Assembly: GCA_012516125.1 (NCBI GenBank)
Contig: JAAYXB010000033.1
Span: 1-64,000 of the forward strand
Reading direction: 5' to 3'
DNA: 64,000 nucleotides
From: Bacillota bacterium
GTDB lineage: Bacteria; Bacillota; SHA-98; UBA4971
Shown here: in pieces, positions 33,976 through 42,568 of the stretch
How the letters are laid out: every line of letters begins with the position of its first letter
Numbering within the stretch: position 1 is the stretch's first letter
Program-made: the position numbers and the translations under genes
Notes under the pieces: model-generated
What the model was told of the DNA's origin: nothing
Database searches by the model: none
What the model saw: only the letters and a program-made list of their open reading frames with translations

Positions 33976-34524
33976 TTGCCGTTCCTTGAGGATATCGCCA
34001 TCGCGTTCATTGAGCCGTGCGTGGCCGACCCCGGGAGGGTGCGGCTTTACGCGGAGCCGTCGCGGGACCTTGCGGAGGTGCTGCCGTACCTCAACGCAGT
34101 GGTAAACCATGCCGCCTACAACAAGGACGGGCCAAGCCTGACCTTCATGAAAGAGTTCCGGCTCATAACCATCTACCCACGCCGGATCACCATGTCGAAG
34201 GCGCAAAACACAACCGACGCCTGGCAAGTGCTAGACTGGCTGAAGGACCTCATCAACGACACATACGACAGGCGCGGGTCGATTACCCCGGTCCACGGGG
34301 TCCGCTGGCGGCCGACGGCGCTCCAGATCTATGAGTGGTTGCCGCGGACGAACTGCAAAGCCTGTGGGGAGCCGACTTGTCTTGCGTTTGCGGTGAAGCT
34401 CCTACTGGGTGAGCGCACGCCTCAGGAATGCGAGCCCCTATTCCTCCCGGAACACGCAAGCCTCAGACGTGCGTTCTTCGAGATAGTCGCGGCATTCGGG
34501 TATCCAGCGCCCCCTGGAAGGTGA
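33976..34524 (+). CDS. Fe-S (Fes-domain) protein
   Basis: 182 residues from TTG 33976, which has GAGGAGG seven bases upstream. N-terminal two thirds has no known motif except FRLITIYPRRITMSKAQ. The C-terminal part is a [4Fe-4S] Fes domain, CKACGEPTC followed about 20 residues later by ECEPL, as in corrinoid Fe-S proteins and in the sensory hydrogenase of this window. Proteins of this type are seen near cysteine desulfurases in clostridia. Function unknown; electron transfer or cluster handling is likely. Confidence 0.7.
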   Translation: MPFLEDIAIAFIEPCVADPGRVRLYAEPSRDLAEVLPYLNAVVNHAAYNKDGPSLTFMKEFRLITIYPRRITMSKAQNTTDAWQVLDWLKDLINDTYDRRGSITPVHGVRWRPTALQIYEWLPRTNCKACGEPTCLAFAVKLLLGERTPQECEPLFLPEHASLRRAFFEIVAAFGYPAPPGR

Positions 34525-34704
34525 TGGTTCGATTCCGACGCGCGTGCTGACCGCACGGGCGCCGATGTCACGGACTCGCACCGGCCGAACCGTCAATATC
34601 AGGTGCTGTTCGACGCGGCAATCGACCTTCCGGTCAAGAAACCTACACGCAACGCGATGTGCAGGTGTACCGGTGGATATCCGGAGTGAGACACGGCCGG
34701 CGTT

Positions 34705-35787
34705 CTACACGGTGCCGCCACCGTGCTGGCTTCTCTTGAGAATCCCCAGGACGAGCTTGTAAGTGAGCGCCAGCAGCAGGAGAAGGCCGGCGTAGCCGAC
34801 CGCGGGATAGAGGGTCCTCACAATGCGGCTGAAACCGAGGCGGCCCGCCAGCAGCGCAACCACGCTGGTGGCGACCACGAGCCAGCGGAACGCTGCGCTG
34901 CGCGGCTTCACAATGCGTGCCACGAATCCGTAGAGGTTACCAACGGCCGTGGTGTATATCTCAAGGAGCAGGATCAGGCTGTAGCCCACCTGGACCAGCA
35001 CGGGGAACCGCCCGGCGATGTATATCATGGGGACCTGGAGCCTCGCGGACTGCGGGAGCGTGGCAAGAAGCGCAAGGTGAATCGCGAGCGCCCCGATGCC
35101 GAGGCCGAGCCCTCCGAGGGCCGACCCGAGTTTGAGTGCGCGCGGGCCTGCCGCTATAGTCCCCAGTGGCGCAAGCACCCCCACCGTGAGCACTATGTTG
35201 TAAGACACGTACACCACTGCGGAGAGCGGCCACGACGGCACCGCGGCCCGCGCCGGGTCGACCGCTCGGATAGCGGCAGGGTTGAGGGGCGTACGCAGGA
35301 GCGTGGCGACGCTGATTCCCACCACCGCGACAAGGAGAGCCGGCACCACGAGGCTTATGGCGGTGACCACCCCGTGGATCCCGGCGAGCACCGTGAGGAG
35401 CGCGGCCACCACCAGCAGCACGTTCCCAACGGCTGACGGCAGGCCGAACTGCTCGTCGAAAACGGCTCCGGCGCCGGCCGTCATCGCCACGAGCGCGCCG
35501 AACAGGAAGAACGTGATGACACCGTCAACCGCCGTCCCCACCACGCGCCCGCCTGCCTCCCGTACCACAGGCAGGTGTGACTTGGCACCAAGCTTTTTGC
35601 CGAGCTCCAGTATGAGGTATCCGTATAGCGAAAACAGGGCGACGGCCAGACCTATGGCCGGGATGCCTCTCAAGCCGAAATGCCCGAAGAACTGGAGGAC
35701 TTCCTGTCCCGAGGCGAACCCTGCGCCTACGACCGTGCCGATGTAAGTGGCCGCCACCCCAAACGCGGAAACGTGCTTTTCGGTCAT
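34705..35787 (-). CDS. ykvI: YkvI-family membrane protein
   Basis: 360 residues with about ten hydrophobic helices. The N-terminal motif (YIGTVVGAGFASGQEVLQFF) is the signature of the YkvI family, which shares the LeuT-like fold of sodium:solute symporters and amino acid transporters. The substrate is unknown. The gene stands alone on the minus strand, with a hairpin element of the dispersed family immediately upstream. Confidence 0.85.
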   Translation of the reverse strand: MTEKHVSAFGVAATYIGTVVGAGFASGQEVLQFFGHFGLRGIPAIGLAVALFSLYGYLILELGKKLGAKSHLPVVREAGGRVVGTAVDGVITFFLFGALVAMTAGAGAVFDEQFGLPSAVGNVLLVVAALLTVLAGIHGVVTAISLVVPALLVAVVGISVATLLRTPLNPAAIRAVDPARAAVPSWPLSAVVYVSYNIVLTVGVLAPLGTIAAGPRALKLGSALGGLGLGIGALAIHLALLATLPQSARLQVPMIYIAGRFPVLVQVGYSLILLLEIYTTAVGNLYGFVARIVKPRSAAFRWLVVATSVVALLAGRLGFSRIVRTLYPAVGYAGLLLLLALTYKLVLGILKRSQHGGGTV

Positions 35788-35844
35788 ACAGGTATACAGC
35801 CCGCGGCCAGGTGTAAGTTCAAAAACAACTGCCGCTTTTCCGGC

Positions 35845-35954
35845 GGTTGCCGGTGTTGCACTTTGTGGACGGCGCGCCTTGGGTACGCCACCGTGGAACC
35901 TGGCGGTTGGGCCGGCCGGATTCCGAAAGCCTTATCGTGCAAACACCGGCAACC
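35845..35954. repeat. Dispersed hairpin element, copy B
   Basis: GGTTGCCGGTGTTGCAC at 35845 and GTGCAAACACCGGCAACC at 35937 form an 18-bp inverted repeat with one bulge, around a 75-base GC-rich interior that can form further hairpins (GGCG/CGCC). Downstream, ATGAACCCACACTCAG matches (as complement) the outer arm of copy C. Confidence 0.7.
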
Positions 35955-35996
35955 CCGAGCCTGGTGGCAACGTGATACGAACACATGAACCCACAC

Positions 35997-36233
35997 TCAG
36001 GTAGTGGCCGTACCTCCGAGTTCCTGGATGCGACGCTTCACTCCTTCGGCCTCGGCCTGGAGGTCGCTGAGGTAGTCTTCCAAGTACTCTTTCTCTTCCC
36101 GCTCGCTCAGATACCGCCGGTGAGCCATGCCTGTGCCGCCGCACATAGGGCACGGCCCGCCCATTCCCATCATCATGGGCCCCCAGTGGCGCATTCGATG
36201 GCCCATCATCGGGCGACGCACTTCGCCTGGCAC
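35997..36233 (-). CDS. Small Met/Gly-rich protein (DUF5320-like)
   Basis: 78 residues, GTG start with AGGAGGTG upstream. N-terminal half is rich in Met, Gly and Arg (RMRHWGPMMMGMGG, then CPMCGGTG); C-terminal half is a helix that could form a coiled coil (EREEKEYLEDYLSDLQAEAEGVKRRIQEL). This layout fits the DUF5320 family often found in metal- or redox-linked clusters of clostridia and archaea. The CxxC and Met runs may bind metal. The 320-base gap to the next gene (36234-36553) shows no supported feature. Confidence 0.6.
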   Translation of the reverse strand: MPGEVRRPMMGHRMRHWGPMMMGMGGPCPMCGGTGMAHRRYLSEREEKEYLEDYLSDLQAEAEGVKRRIQELGGTATT

Positions 36234-36553
36234 TGCGAAACACCTCCTCTTCGCTTCCTAGTTTGGCCCCGCGCGGGCTTTCCTAACCATAATCGAGCGA
36301 CAAAGCCACACTGCTCTCCTAATCTTTGCCGTCGGCGAGCAGGCGAGCGGGCCCTGTGTGACCGGTTCCGGAAGGAAACTTGCGCCGCGTGTAGAATCAC
36401 AGTCATCGTAAGATGAACGGCCTCCTTATGTTGGGCGGCGCCGCATGGTTGCGGGCGGTGCTAGGCCGGCGCGAAAGGAGAGAGGACGCCCGGTCGGGGA
36501 GGCTGCCCGTCCTCGCGGCTACGCGGCATGCGTGTCTGCGGACGGGAGATGGC

Positions 36554-37102
36554 ATGAACGACCGGTGCGGCGCGAGGATGAACAAAAGTGTCGTGTTTCT
36601 CACGCGGACCGCTGTGTTGCTGGCGCTCACACTTGCCATTCAGATGGTGGGGATGCCCCAGTATGCCACCGGACCGCTCGTCAACACCATGCTCTACATT
36701 GCCGCCACCTTCGTGGGGATCTGGGGCGGCGTGGCCATCGGTGTGGTGACGCCGGCGATCGCCTTCTGGCGCGGAATCCTGCCGCCCCCGCTCGGCCCGA
36801 TGATACCCTTCATTGCCCTTGGGAACGCCGTGCTCGTCATCGTGTTTGGTCTGCTTGAGCGGCGCGGCAGGCTCGCCGCGATAGCCGGCATCGTGGCCGC
36901 CTCGGTGCTGAAGTTCCTGGTCCTCTCGAGCGCCGTGCGGTTCGTGGTCGAGGTAAAGCCTGCCATAGCGAAGATGATGCAGACCCCGCAGCTCTTCACG
37001 GCGCTTGCGGGCGGGGCGATCGCGTTCGTTGTGAGCGAGGCGCTCCTTCGTACGGGTGCTGTGAAGCGGCTTTCAGATATGGGCACGCGTAGCGCCCGAT
37101 AA
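36554..37102 (+). CDS. ECF-type transporter S component-like membrane protein
   Basis: 182 residues from ATG 36554 (GGGAG upstream); the ORF-track N-terminus has extra Arg-rich sequence. Five or six hydrophobic helices; the block LALTLAIQMVGMPQYATGPLVNTMLYIAATFVGIWGGVAIGVVTP is like the S components of energy-coupling factor vitamin or metal transporters. No EcfA/EcfT genes are in the window, so it would use a shared module. Substrate unknown. Confidence 0.65.
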   Translation: MNDRCGARMNKSVVFLTRTAVLLALTLAIQMVGMPQYATGPLVNTMLYIAATFVGIWGGVAIGVVTPAIAFWRGILPPPLGPMIPFIALGNAVLVIVFGLLERRGRLAAIAGIVAASVLKFLVLSSAVRFVVEVKPAIAKMMQTPQLFTALAGGAIAFVVSEALLRTGAVKRLSDMGTRSAR

Positions 37103-37222
37103 CCTGTGCCTGGGCACGGGCACCCGGGCACGCCGATCGCGTGATCTCTCTGCCGGTGGATCTCGGCGCCACCGGCTGAGGCGCGACTGCTACCGGGTTG
37201 AGTCGGTACGGCCGGGAGCGAT

Positions 37223-37810
37223 ATGTCCGAGCGATATGTCCGACCGAGGAATAGGACGGAGGGACACGAGTTGGCGCGGAACTTCTTTTTGACCGGGCCA
37301 AAGCATGCGGGTAAATCCACGATCCTCTCCACCGCGCTCGAAGGCTTTCCCAGACCGGTCGGAGGCTTTCGCGTTGAGAGAGTGTTCGAGGGAAAGCGGC
37401 TCCGCGCCTTCCGTCTCGTGGACCTCATATCAGGTGAGGCTACTGTGGTCGCCTCAGCGCGCCGGGGTGGCTGGGACGTCCACGCGGACGCTTTCGAAGG
37501 TGTAGGAGTGCAGGCAATCAAGCGGGCTTCAACGGGCGCCGAACTCATTGTCATGGACGAGCTGGGCCGGTTCGAGCTTCGCGCGCCCGTGTTCCGCCAG
37601 GCGGTGATGGATGCGCTTGCCAGCCCTGTCCCTGTGGTCGGGGTGCTCAAGGCTGACTCTAACCCGTTTATCGATGCGATCCGTGGGCGTGAGGACACGG
37701 CTGTGGTGGAGGTTACTCCTGAAAACCGAGAGGAGGCCATGCGCCATCTCAAGGCGTGGCTGGCGGACGTGCTGTCGCCCCGCTTGAATTCTGGGGATGC
37801 TTCTAAGTGA
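37223..37810 (+). CDS. Nucleoside-triphosphatase, THEP1 family
   Basis: 195 residues. Walker A in FFLTGPKHAGKST, Walker B in LIVMDELGRFEL, and GVLKADSNPF near the end match the THEP1/NTPase_1 family (PF03266), which hydrolyses ATP and GTP. It follows the S-component-like gene by 120 bases; the two are often together in Bacillota. The start is preceded by a short tandem repeat (GCGATATGTCC twice). Its cellular role is not known. Confidence 0.82.
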   Translation: MSERYVRPRNRTEGHELARNFFLTGPKHAGKSTILSTALEGFPRPVGGFRVERVFEGKRLRAFRLVDLISGEATVVASARRGGWDVHADAFEGVGVQAIKRASTGAELIVMDELGRFELRAPVFRQAVMDALASPVPVVGVLKADSNPFIDAIRGREDTAVVEVTPENREEAMRHLKAWLADVLSPRLNSGDASK

Positions 37811-38018
37811 GGATTCATGTCTTGGAGTCACCGGCAACCCGTCGCAAGAGTCGGGGGCATTTCCGCACTGTCATTCAGTACCAGCTGGCATAGCGCACTG
37901 GCCCCGTTGGCAGGTCCGGATCGAGGGGATTGCCGGCATCGCGTGTTCCTCGCGCACCATCGCACCGTACGGTCTTGCGCTCAGGCACGTTCCCACACGA
38001 ACACCGGCAACCCCACCT
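37807..38018. repeat. Dispersed hairpin element, copy C (two parts)
   Basis: Begins CTAAGTGAGGATTCATG (outer arm), then on the minus strand shares GTGCGGAAATGCCCCCGACTC-like sequence and GGGTTGCCGG with copy A, in inverted orientation. A second unit at about 37925-38018 is bounded by GGGATTGCCGGC and AACACCGGCAACCCC. It fills the gap between two converging genes. Confidence 0.6.
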
Positions 38019-38056
38019 GGTGTGTGGCGCGCCCCGCGCCCCACGCATCAGGGCCG

Positions 38057-38356
38057 CTAAACATGCTGCTGCATCGTGCTCACGAGGTTTTGAACTCTTG
38101 CTACGTCCTGGGGCTGGGCCATGGCCGGCTGGTACCAGCCCTTCCTGTTCATGAGATCCCAGATCTCTTTCTGGTGCTTCAGGTCTGTGTCAAGGCTGCT
38201 CATGATCTGACGCCGGAGGTCGGGGCTGGATGCCTCGATGGCCCCCTTTGCCAGGCTGCTGATGGAGAGCTTGTGCTCGTCCAGGATCACCTGCATGAGG
38301 TCCCGGTCGGTGAACCCGGTGTCACCTCTGCGGACGTTGACGTTCGGCATGTTCAA
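38057..38356 (-). CDS. cotF: Spore coat protein, CotF family
   Basis: 99 residues. The chain is helical with the CotF pattern: FTDRDLMQVILDEHKLSISSLAKGAIEASSPDLRRQIMSSLDTDLKHQKEIWDLMNRKGWYQPAMA. The TTG start has AAGGGGGG seven bases upstream; the ATG two codons later is possible. It forms a pair with the next gene, 75 bases away, and both point to endospore formation. Confidence 0.85.
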   Translation of the reverse strand: MNMPNVNVRRGDTGFTDRDLMQVILDEHKLSISSLAKGAIEASSPDLRRQIMSSLDTDLKHQKEIWDLMNRKGWYQPAMAQPQDVARVQNLVSTMQQHV

Positions 38357-38431
38357 GCTGATTCCCCCCTTACATTTCGGTGCGATGTCGTGTTCTGGTT
38401 CCGGTCCATCCGTCCTGCGGGGCTCCGGGCG

Positions 38432-38641
38432 CTACTGCAAGGTCGCGCGAGCCCCAACGAACGCCGAGTACGCGTTCATCTCGGACCTGTGATCCTTTGC
38501 AAGCCGGTCGCACAGCGACTTGATCTCCGGGTCCGCGCTCACCTGCGAGGCGTAGTCCAGTAGTTTAGTCACGGACGCGGTGGACCTGAGGTGCTCCTCG
38601 ATGAACATCAGCTCCTGCGTGGTCAACCTCTCCTGAGCCAC
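38432..38641 (-). CDS. Small spore coat-associated protein (CotF partner)
   Basis: 69 residues; GTG start with GGAGG upstream. All-helical, with LTTQELMFIEEHLRSTASVTKLLDYASQVSADPEIKSLCDRLAKDH, a two-helix ferritin-like pattern common to small CotF-neighbour proteins in clostridia. It is upstream of cotF in the same operon. The Tyr/His content may allow cross-linking, but that is a guess. Confidence 0.7.
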   Translation of the reverse strand: MAQERLTTQELMFIEEHLRSTASVTKLLDYASQVSADPEIKSLCDRLAKDHRSEMNAYSAFVGARATLQ

Positions 38642-38797
38642 CCTATCAGCCTCCTTTCATATGATGTCGCACGGGTTGCGCACAGGCGACCGCGCTTAGT
38701 TTGCTCCCGGAATACGGGCGTTTATTCGGAATCCGCAGGATTCGGCGTTGTGTCAGAGGCATCGAGTGAGAGTGCAGAAAGATCATCGGAAACGGCG

Positions 38798-39091
38798 TCA
38801 TCCGCAGGGAGCGCCGTCCGCCCCTTGGGTGCGAATTCCTGCTCTCGCGGTTGCCCGGTCGACGTCTATGGCGCAGTCCGGGCAATGGTCCGCGCAGGTG
38901 CGGCACGCGATGCAGCCCGCCCCGTCCACTTGTACCGTCGGCGTGCCGTACGCACCGAGGTCCTTGGACCAGTGAAGCACGTCCTCGGGGCATGTCTCTA
39001 TGCACAGACCGCAGCCCTTGCAGAGCTCCGGGAATATGATCCACTTTCCGCGCGGGACCCTGTAGACCTTTGCGGTGAACAACCTGCCCAT
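38798..39091 (-). CDS. 2-oxoacid:ferredoxin oxidoreductase, delta (ferredoxin) subunit
   Basis: 97 residues from ATG 39091 (GAGGGGATC upstream); the GTG at 39106 is another option. Two [4Fe-4S] motifs, CKGCGLCIETCPEDVL and CIACRTCADHCPDCAID, and the start GRLFTAKVYRVPRGKWIIFPELC are typical of the delta subunit of Kor/Vor-type enzymes. Fourth gene of the operon read from 42304 leftwards. Its C-terminal tail (ARAGIRTQGADGAPCG) is unusual for the family. Confidence 0.85.
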   Translation of the reverse strand: MGRLFTAKVYRVPRGKWIIFPELCKGCGLCIETCPEDVLHWSKDLGAYGTPTVQVDGAGCIACRTCADHCPDCAIDVDRATARAGIRTQGADGAPCG

Positions 39092-39102
39092 GCCCGATCC
39101 CC

Positions 39103-40038
39103 TCACTTGCCTGTTTGCGGCTGGCAGCCTGCCTCCGTTCCAACCCCAGAGCGCACACCAGCGGTTGCCGCGTCTCCCATCCGTAGGGTTCCTGCGGATG
39201 GGGGCTCAGCGCGCCCTGCCGCCTCGCGGTCACGCTTGCGGCGAATGATCTGGGCTCCGCGCTCGAGCGCCCGGTGGTTGAGGTCGCGCAGCCCCGGGTC
39301 GTCCTTGAACTTGTGGCCTAGCTTAAGGTCGAGCGCTTCCTTCACCTTATCCATGGTGACCATTCCGGTGGTCTCGACTACCGCGCCCATCACGATGACG
39401 TTGAACACCCTCGGGACGAACTCGCGCCTCGCGATGTCGGCGGCTGGCAGGCCGACGACAAACGGCGCCACGCCAGCCCTGCCGTCCTCGTCTTTGTCCT
39501 CGTCCTTGTCCTTGTCCTTGTCCTCCTTCCCGTGCCCGCCAGGCTCAGTCCCCGTCATGTGAGCGAACGCCTCAGGCGCTATGGTGTCCCATGATTGGAT
39601 GCCAATGGCGTCGTCATCGATGACAGGCGGCTGGACGCTGGAGCTGTCGTACATGAGCAGGGTCCCGGGCCCCACAAGGGGTCTCGTCCTTTCGATGGCC
39701 CGGTTGCTCAGCGCGACGAGCACATCGGCGTGCCTGAATTTGGGAGAACCTATTGGATGACGGGCGAGCTGGACATATGCGAGCGACACCCCGCCGCGCT
39801 GCTCGACGCCGAAGTTCGGGATGTACAGAGCGTGCAGCCCCGAGAGGAACCCGGCCATGGCGAGGACCTCCCCTACAAGCTGGACGCCTTGCCCGCCCTC
39901 GCCGGCAAGGGCTATCTTCATGTCCTCAAAGCCGGCGTGCGGGTCGGCTCGCCGCTCAGCCCCGTGGTCAGCCGAGCGGCTGGCCTGACGATCGGCCTGA
40001 CGGTCGGCCGGGCGTTCGTCAATGGTTTGCACGTGCAC
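39103..40038 (-). CDS. 2-oxoacid:ferredoxin oxidoreductase, gamma subunit
   Basis: 311 residues, longer than the usual 180-200. The core (about 40-260) begins MKIALAGEGGQGVQLVGEVLAMAG and contains GVEQRGGVSLAYVQL and VIVMGAVVETTGMV, which bind the CoA-linked end of the reaction. Additions: an Asp/Arg/Gln-rich N-terminus of about 39 residues, a central run of about 15 Lys/Asp/Glu (a GACAAG tandem repeat in the DNA) and a 45-residue tail. Overlaps the beta subunit by 20 bases. Confidence 0.88.
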   Translation of the reverse strand: MHVQTIDERPADRQADRQASRSADHGAERRADPHAGFEDMKIALAGEGGQGVQLVGEVLAMAGFLSGLHALYIPNFGVEQRGGVSLAYVQLARHPIGSPKFRHADVLVALSNRAIERTRPLVGPGTLLMYDSSSVQPPVIDDDAIGIQSWDTIAPEAFAHMTGTEPGGHGKEDKDKDKDEDKDEDGRAGVAPFVVGLPAADIARREFVPRVFNVIVMGAVVETTGMVTMDKVKEALDLKLGHKFKDDPGLRDLNHRALERGAQIIRRKRDREAAGRAEPPSAGTLRMGDAATAGVRSGVGTEAGCQPQTGK

Positions 40039-41035
40039 CCTCGTTGCCGCCCCGGGGGATCCCGGCTTCAGCCGGTGAAGAGAGGCGGCCTTCCCTCCTC
40101 TCCTGACCCTCTGCTTTACCCTCTGCTTCGTCCCGGCTAAACTCGCCGATTCTGAACACCTTCCCCATTTCGTGCTCCAGGAAACGCCAGGTCTCCTTCG
40201 GACCGGTCCGCCAGTTGGTGGGGCACGTGGAGAGCGCCTCCACGAAGGACAGGCCGCGTCCTGCCATCTGGTTCTCGAGGGCGCGTTTTATGAAGAGCTT
40301 GAGCTGGCGAAAGTTGGCCACGGTGCCGCGGGCCGCGTAGACCCCTTCGGTGCGGATGCACGTCACAAGCTCGGGCCCTGATACGGGAAGCCCTGTCTCG
40401 AGAGGGTCGCGCCCGTAAGGCGTGGTCGTTGTCTTTTGGCCTGAAAGTGTGGTGGGGGCGAGCTGCCCGCCCGTCATCGCGTACACCGTGTTGTTGCACA
40501 CGATCACAGTGATCTTCTCGTTGCGGATCGCGGCGCTCACAAGGTGCTGGGCCCCGATGGCGTATGCTCCGCCGTCCCCCATGTATGCGATGCCCACGAG
40601 GTCCGGCCTTGCGCGCTTAATCCCAACGATCACCGGGATGGTGCGCCCGTGGTGGGTCTGGACGGTGTCCAGGTTGAAGAGGTTCCAGCTCAGGAGGGAG
40701 CACCCGATGTCGCAGCCGTACACCGTCCTTGCCGCGATACCGAGGTCATCGATGGCCTCGCCCAGGGCGCGCAGGATGATGCCGTGCCCGCAACCTGGGC
40801 AGAAGGGGTGGGGCTTGGTTTCGGTGCGCCACGACCGGGGCATGCGTCCCGGCCGCATCTGGACGACCTCGGGGGCGGTGTCGGGCGCATGTTCCGGCAG
40901 GCATTCGGATACCTTACCCTGCGTCTCTCCGGACGCTTTTGGGGGAGGCTCTTCGGGCGGCTCTTCGGGTGCCGCGGACCGGGGCGCGGTTTTCGGTGCC
41001 CCTTCGTGGCGGTTCGTGCGGACCGGGTCGCTCAT
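40019..41035 (-). CDS. 2-oxoacid:ferredoxin oxidoreductase, beta (TPP-binding) subunit
   Basis: 338 residues. KPHPFCPGCGHGIILRALGEAIDD starts the TPP domain; IAYMGDGGAYAIGAQHL is the TPP/Mg motif and NNTVYAMTGGQLAPTT follows it. The first 55 residues are Pro/Glu rich and the last 30 Glu/Gly rich, beyond the family norm. With the alpha subunit it oxidises a 2-oxoacid (2-oxoglutarate, branched-chain or similar) with CoA and ferredoxin. The precise substrate is not clear. Confidence 0.9.
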   Translation of the reverse strand: MSDPVRTNRHEGAPKTAPRSAAPEEPPEEPPPKASGETQGKVSECLPEHAPDTAPEVVQMRPGRMPRSWRTETKPHPFCPGCGHGIILRALGEAIDDLGIAARTVYGCDIGCSLLSWNLFNLDTVQTHHGRTIPVIVGIKRARPDLVGIAYMGDGGAYAIGAQHLVSAAIRNEKITVIVCNNTVYAMTGGQLAPTTLSGQKTTTTPYGRDPLETGLPVSGPELVTCIRTEGVYAARGTVANFRQLKLFIKRALENQMAGRGLSFVEALSTCPTNWRTGPKETWRFLEHEMGKVFRIGEFSRDEAEGKAEGQERREGRLSSPAEAGIPRGGNEGARANH

Positions 41036-41037
41036 CC

Positions 41038-41176
41038 TCTCGTCCTCTCCGTCCTTTCCATCCTATTCATTCTCTCATCCTCCCATCTTCCCAGCTTCCC
41101 ATGCTTCCATGCTTCCATGCTTCCATGCTCCTATCCTCTCATCCCGTTCCTCCCATGCTCCTATTCCCTCATTCCC
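41038..41176 (-). repeat. Purine-rich (minus strand) repeat between alpha and beta genes
   Basis: On the plus strand this is almost pure C/T with repeats CATGCTTC (three to four in tandem), CTCATCCT and CTCCTAT. On the transcript it reads as GA-rich with GCATGGAA repeats and many AGG words. It lies inside the operon, in the 140-base gap between alpha and beta, an odd place for a spacer. Confidence 0.6.
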
Positions 41177-42304
41177 TCATCCTGTCGCCGTCTTACTCCC
41201 GTGGCGCTCCTCACCGGAACTCGCCTCGCGTTCCACGGCGTCCACGATCTCCTCCGCGGTGATCCCGACGCCGGGCCTGAGATACGTGCGCACGTTCACA
41301 GCGGCTCGTCCGTATAGGGCCTCGCGGACCAGGCCTGCGAGCTGGCCGTGCGCCGACTCCACCACCAGAAGCCGGTCCGCCCTCCGAACGGCATCCGCAA
41401 GCGCCGCTGCAGGAAACGGCCGCAAGGTGATGGGCCTGAAGTACCCGGCCCGGATGCCCCGCGCCCGCAGCACTTCCGCAGCCTCCCGCGCGGCCCGCGC
41501 AACGATGCCGTGGGCCACCAGGACTACCTCTGCGTCTTCGCACCCGTCCTTCTCGAACTCCACGACTGACGGGGCCATCTCCTCGTAGTCGCGGATGTTG
41601 CGCGTAAGCGCCTCGTAAAGCTCGTCCTCGATGCTGAAAGTGTTGCGGAAGTGGGCCGGGGGCCTGTCCAGGCCTGGGGTCCCGGGCTTTCCGACGAAAG
41701 GCTCTGGGGTCGCGAGCGGCACACCTCTGTCCTCGGGATTATACAGGGTGAGCGCTTCGAGCATCTTCCCTTGGTAGCCGTCGCCCAGCACGAATGTGGG
41801 GAACCTCGTCCGCCAGGCGGTGGAGAACGCCTTGATGGTGTAATCGAAGAGGTCCTGGTGGGACGACGTGGAGTACACGATGCGGTGCCCCTCGCCATTG
41901 CCTCCGAGACATGTGAGGCGCACCTCCTGCTGGCTGTAGATCACCGTTGCCGTGGAGGGCCCTCCCCGCTGCTGGATGATCCAAACGGCGGGGATTCGCA
42001 TCATCTCCGCCATGGAGATGGGCTCCTGCATGAGGACGTTGCCGGGCCCTGCGGTCGCTGAGAAAGCCTTTCTGCCGGCCATGACGGCGCCGATGGTGGC
42101 GAAGCCCGCGGAAAGCTCGTCCTCGGTCTGGAGGAAACCGAGGCCATGTTCCCTTGCCAGGACGGCCCAGGTGTGCATGATCTCGTTCTGGGGGGTGATG
42201 GGGTAGCCGCACATCATGTCGGCGCCGGCGGCGAGCGCCGCCCGCGCTACGACTTCGTTCCCCGTCATGAACCTGCGCTGTTCGCGTTCGACCACTCTCA
42301 TCAC
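41177..42304 (-). CDS. 2-oxoacid:ferredoxin oxidoreductase, alpha subunit
   Basis: 375 residues. RRFMTGNEVVARAALAAGADMMCGYPITPQNEIMHTWA is the usual N-terminus of the KorA/VorB group; FSATAGPGNVLMQEPISMAEMMRIPAVWIIQQRGGPSTAT follows, and the C-terminal domain has RPITLRPFPAAALADAVRRADRLLVVES. It is the first gene of the alpha-beta-gamma-delta operon. The enzyme makes acyl-CoA and reduced ferredoxin, which could feed the bifurcating hydrogenase at 14.8-19.8 kb. Promoter not clear. Confidence 0.92.
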   Translation of the reverse strand: MMRVVEREQRRFMTGNEVVARAALAAGADMMCGYPITPQNEIMHTWAVLAREHGLGFLQTEDELSAGFATIGAVMAGRKAFSATAGPGNVLMQEPISMAEMMRIPAVWIIQQRGGPSTATVIYSQQEVRLTCLGGNGEGHRIVYSTSSHQDLFDYTIKAFSTAWRTRFPTFVLGDGYQGKMLEALTLYNPEDRGVPLATPEPFVGKPGTPGLDRPPAHFRNTFSIEDELYEALTRNIRDYEEMAPSVVEFEKDGCEDAEVVLVAHGIVARAAREAAEVLRARGIRAGYFRPITLRPFPAAALADAVRRADRLLVVESAHGQLAGLVREALYGRAAVNVRTYLRPGVGITAEEIVDAVEREASSGEERHGSKTATG

Positions 42305-42568
42305 GTCTCGCCGGTGCGGAGACCCCGGGCTTTAGCCCTGGAGCGGTTCACCTCATGACGAGTGTGCTCGAAACGGGGGAGGCCTATACAAGAATGCTGT
42401 TGGGGTCGGGCTGGCGAGAGGTCCCATTGCCGGCTCTACGACGCCGCAACGGGCTCGGTCGCCAGTGTCGCGGCAGTTGACGGGTGGCGGGGCAGCGCTG
42501 CGGCGCCCCAGGTAAGCGGCGGCGTCCGGCCCCGAGGAACTCGCTGGCGCCGGCGAGCCGCGAGGGGG

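Noticed and set aside
34544-34762. 72-aa ORF between the Fes protein and ykvI
   Set aside because: No ribosome site and runs antisense into the ykvI gene.
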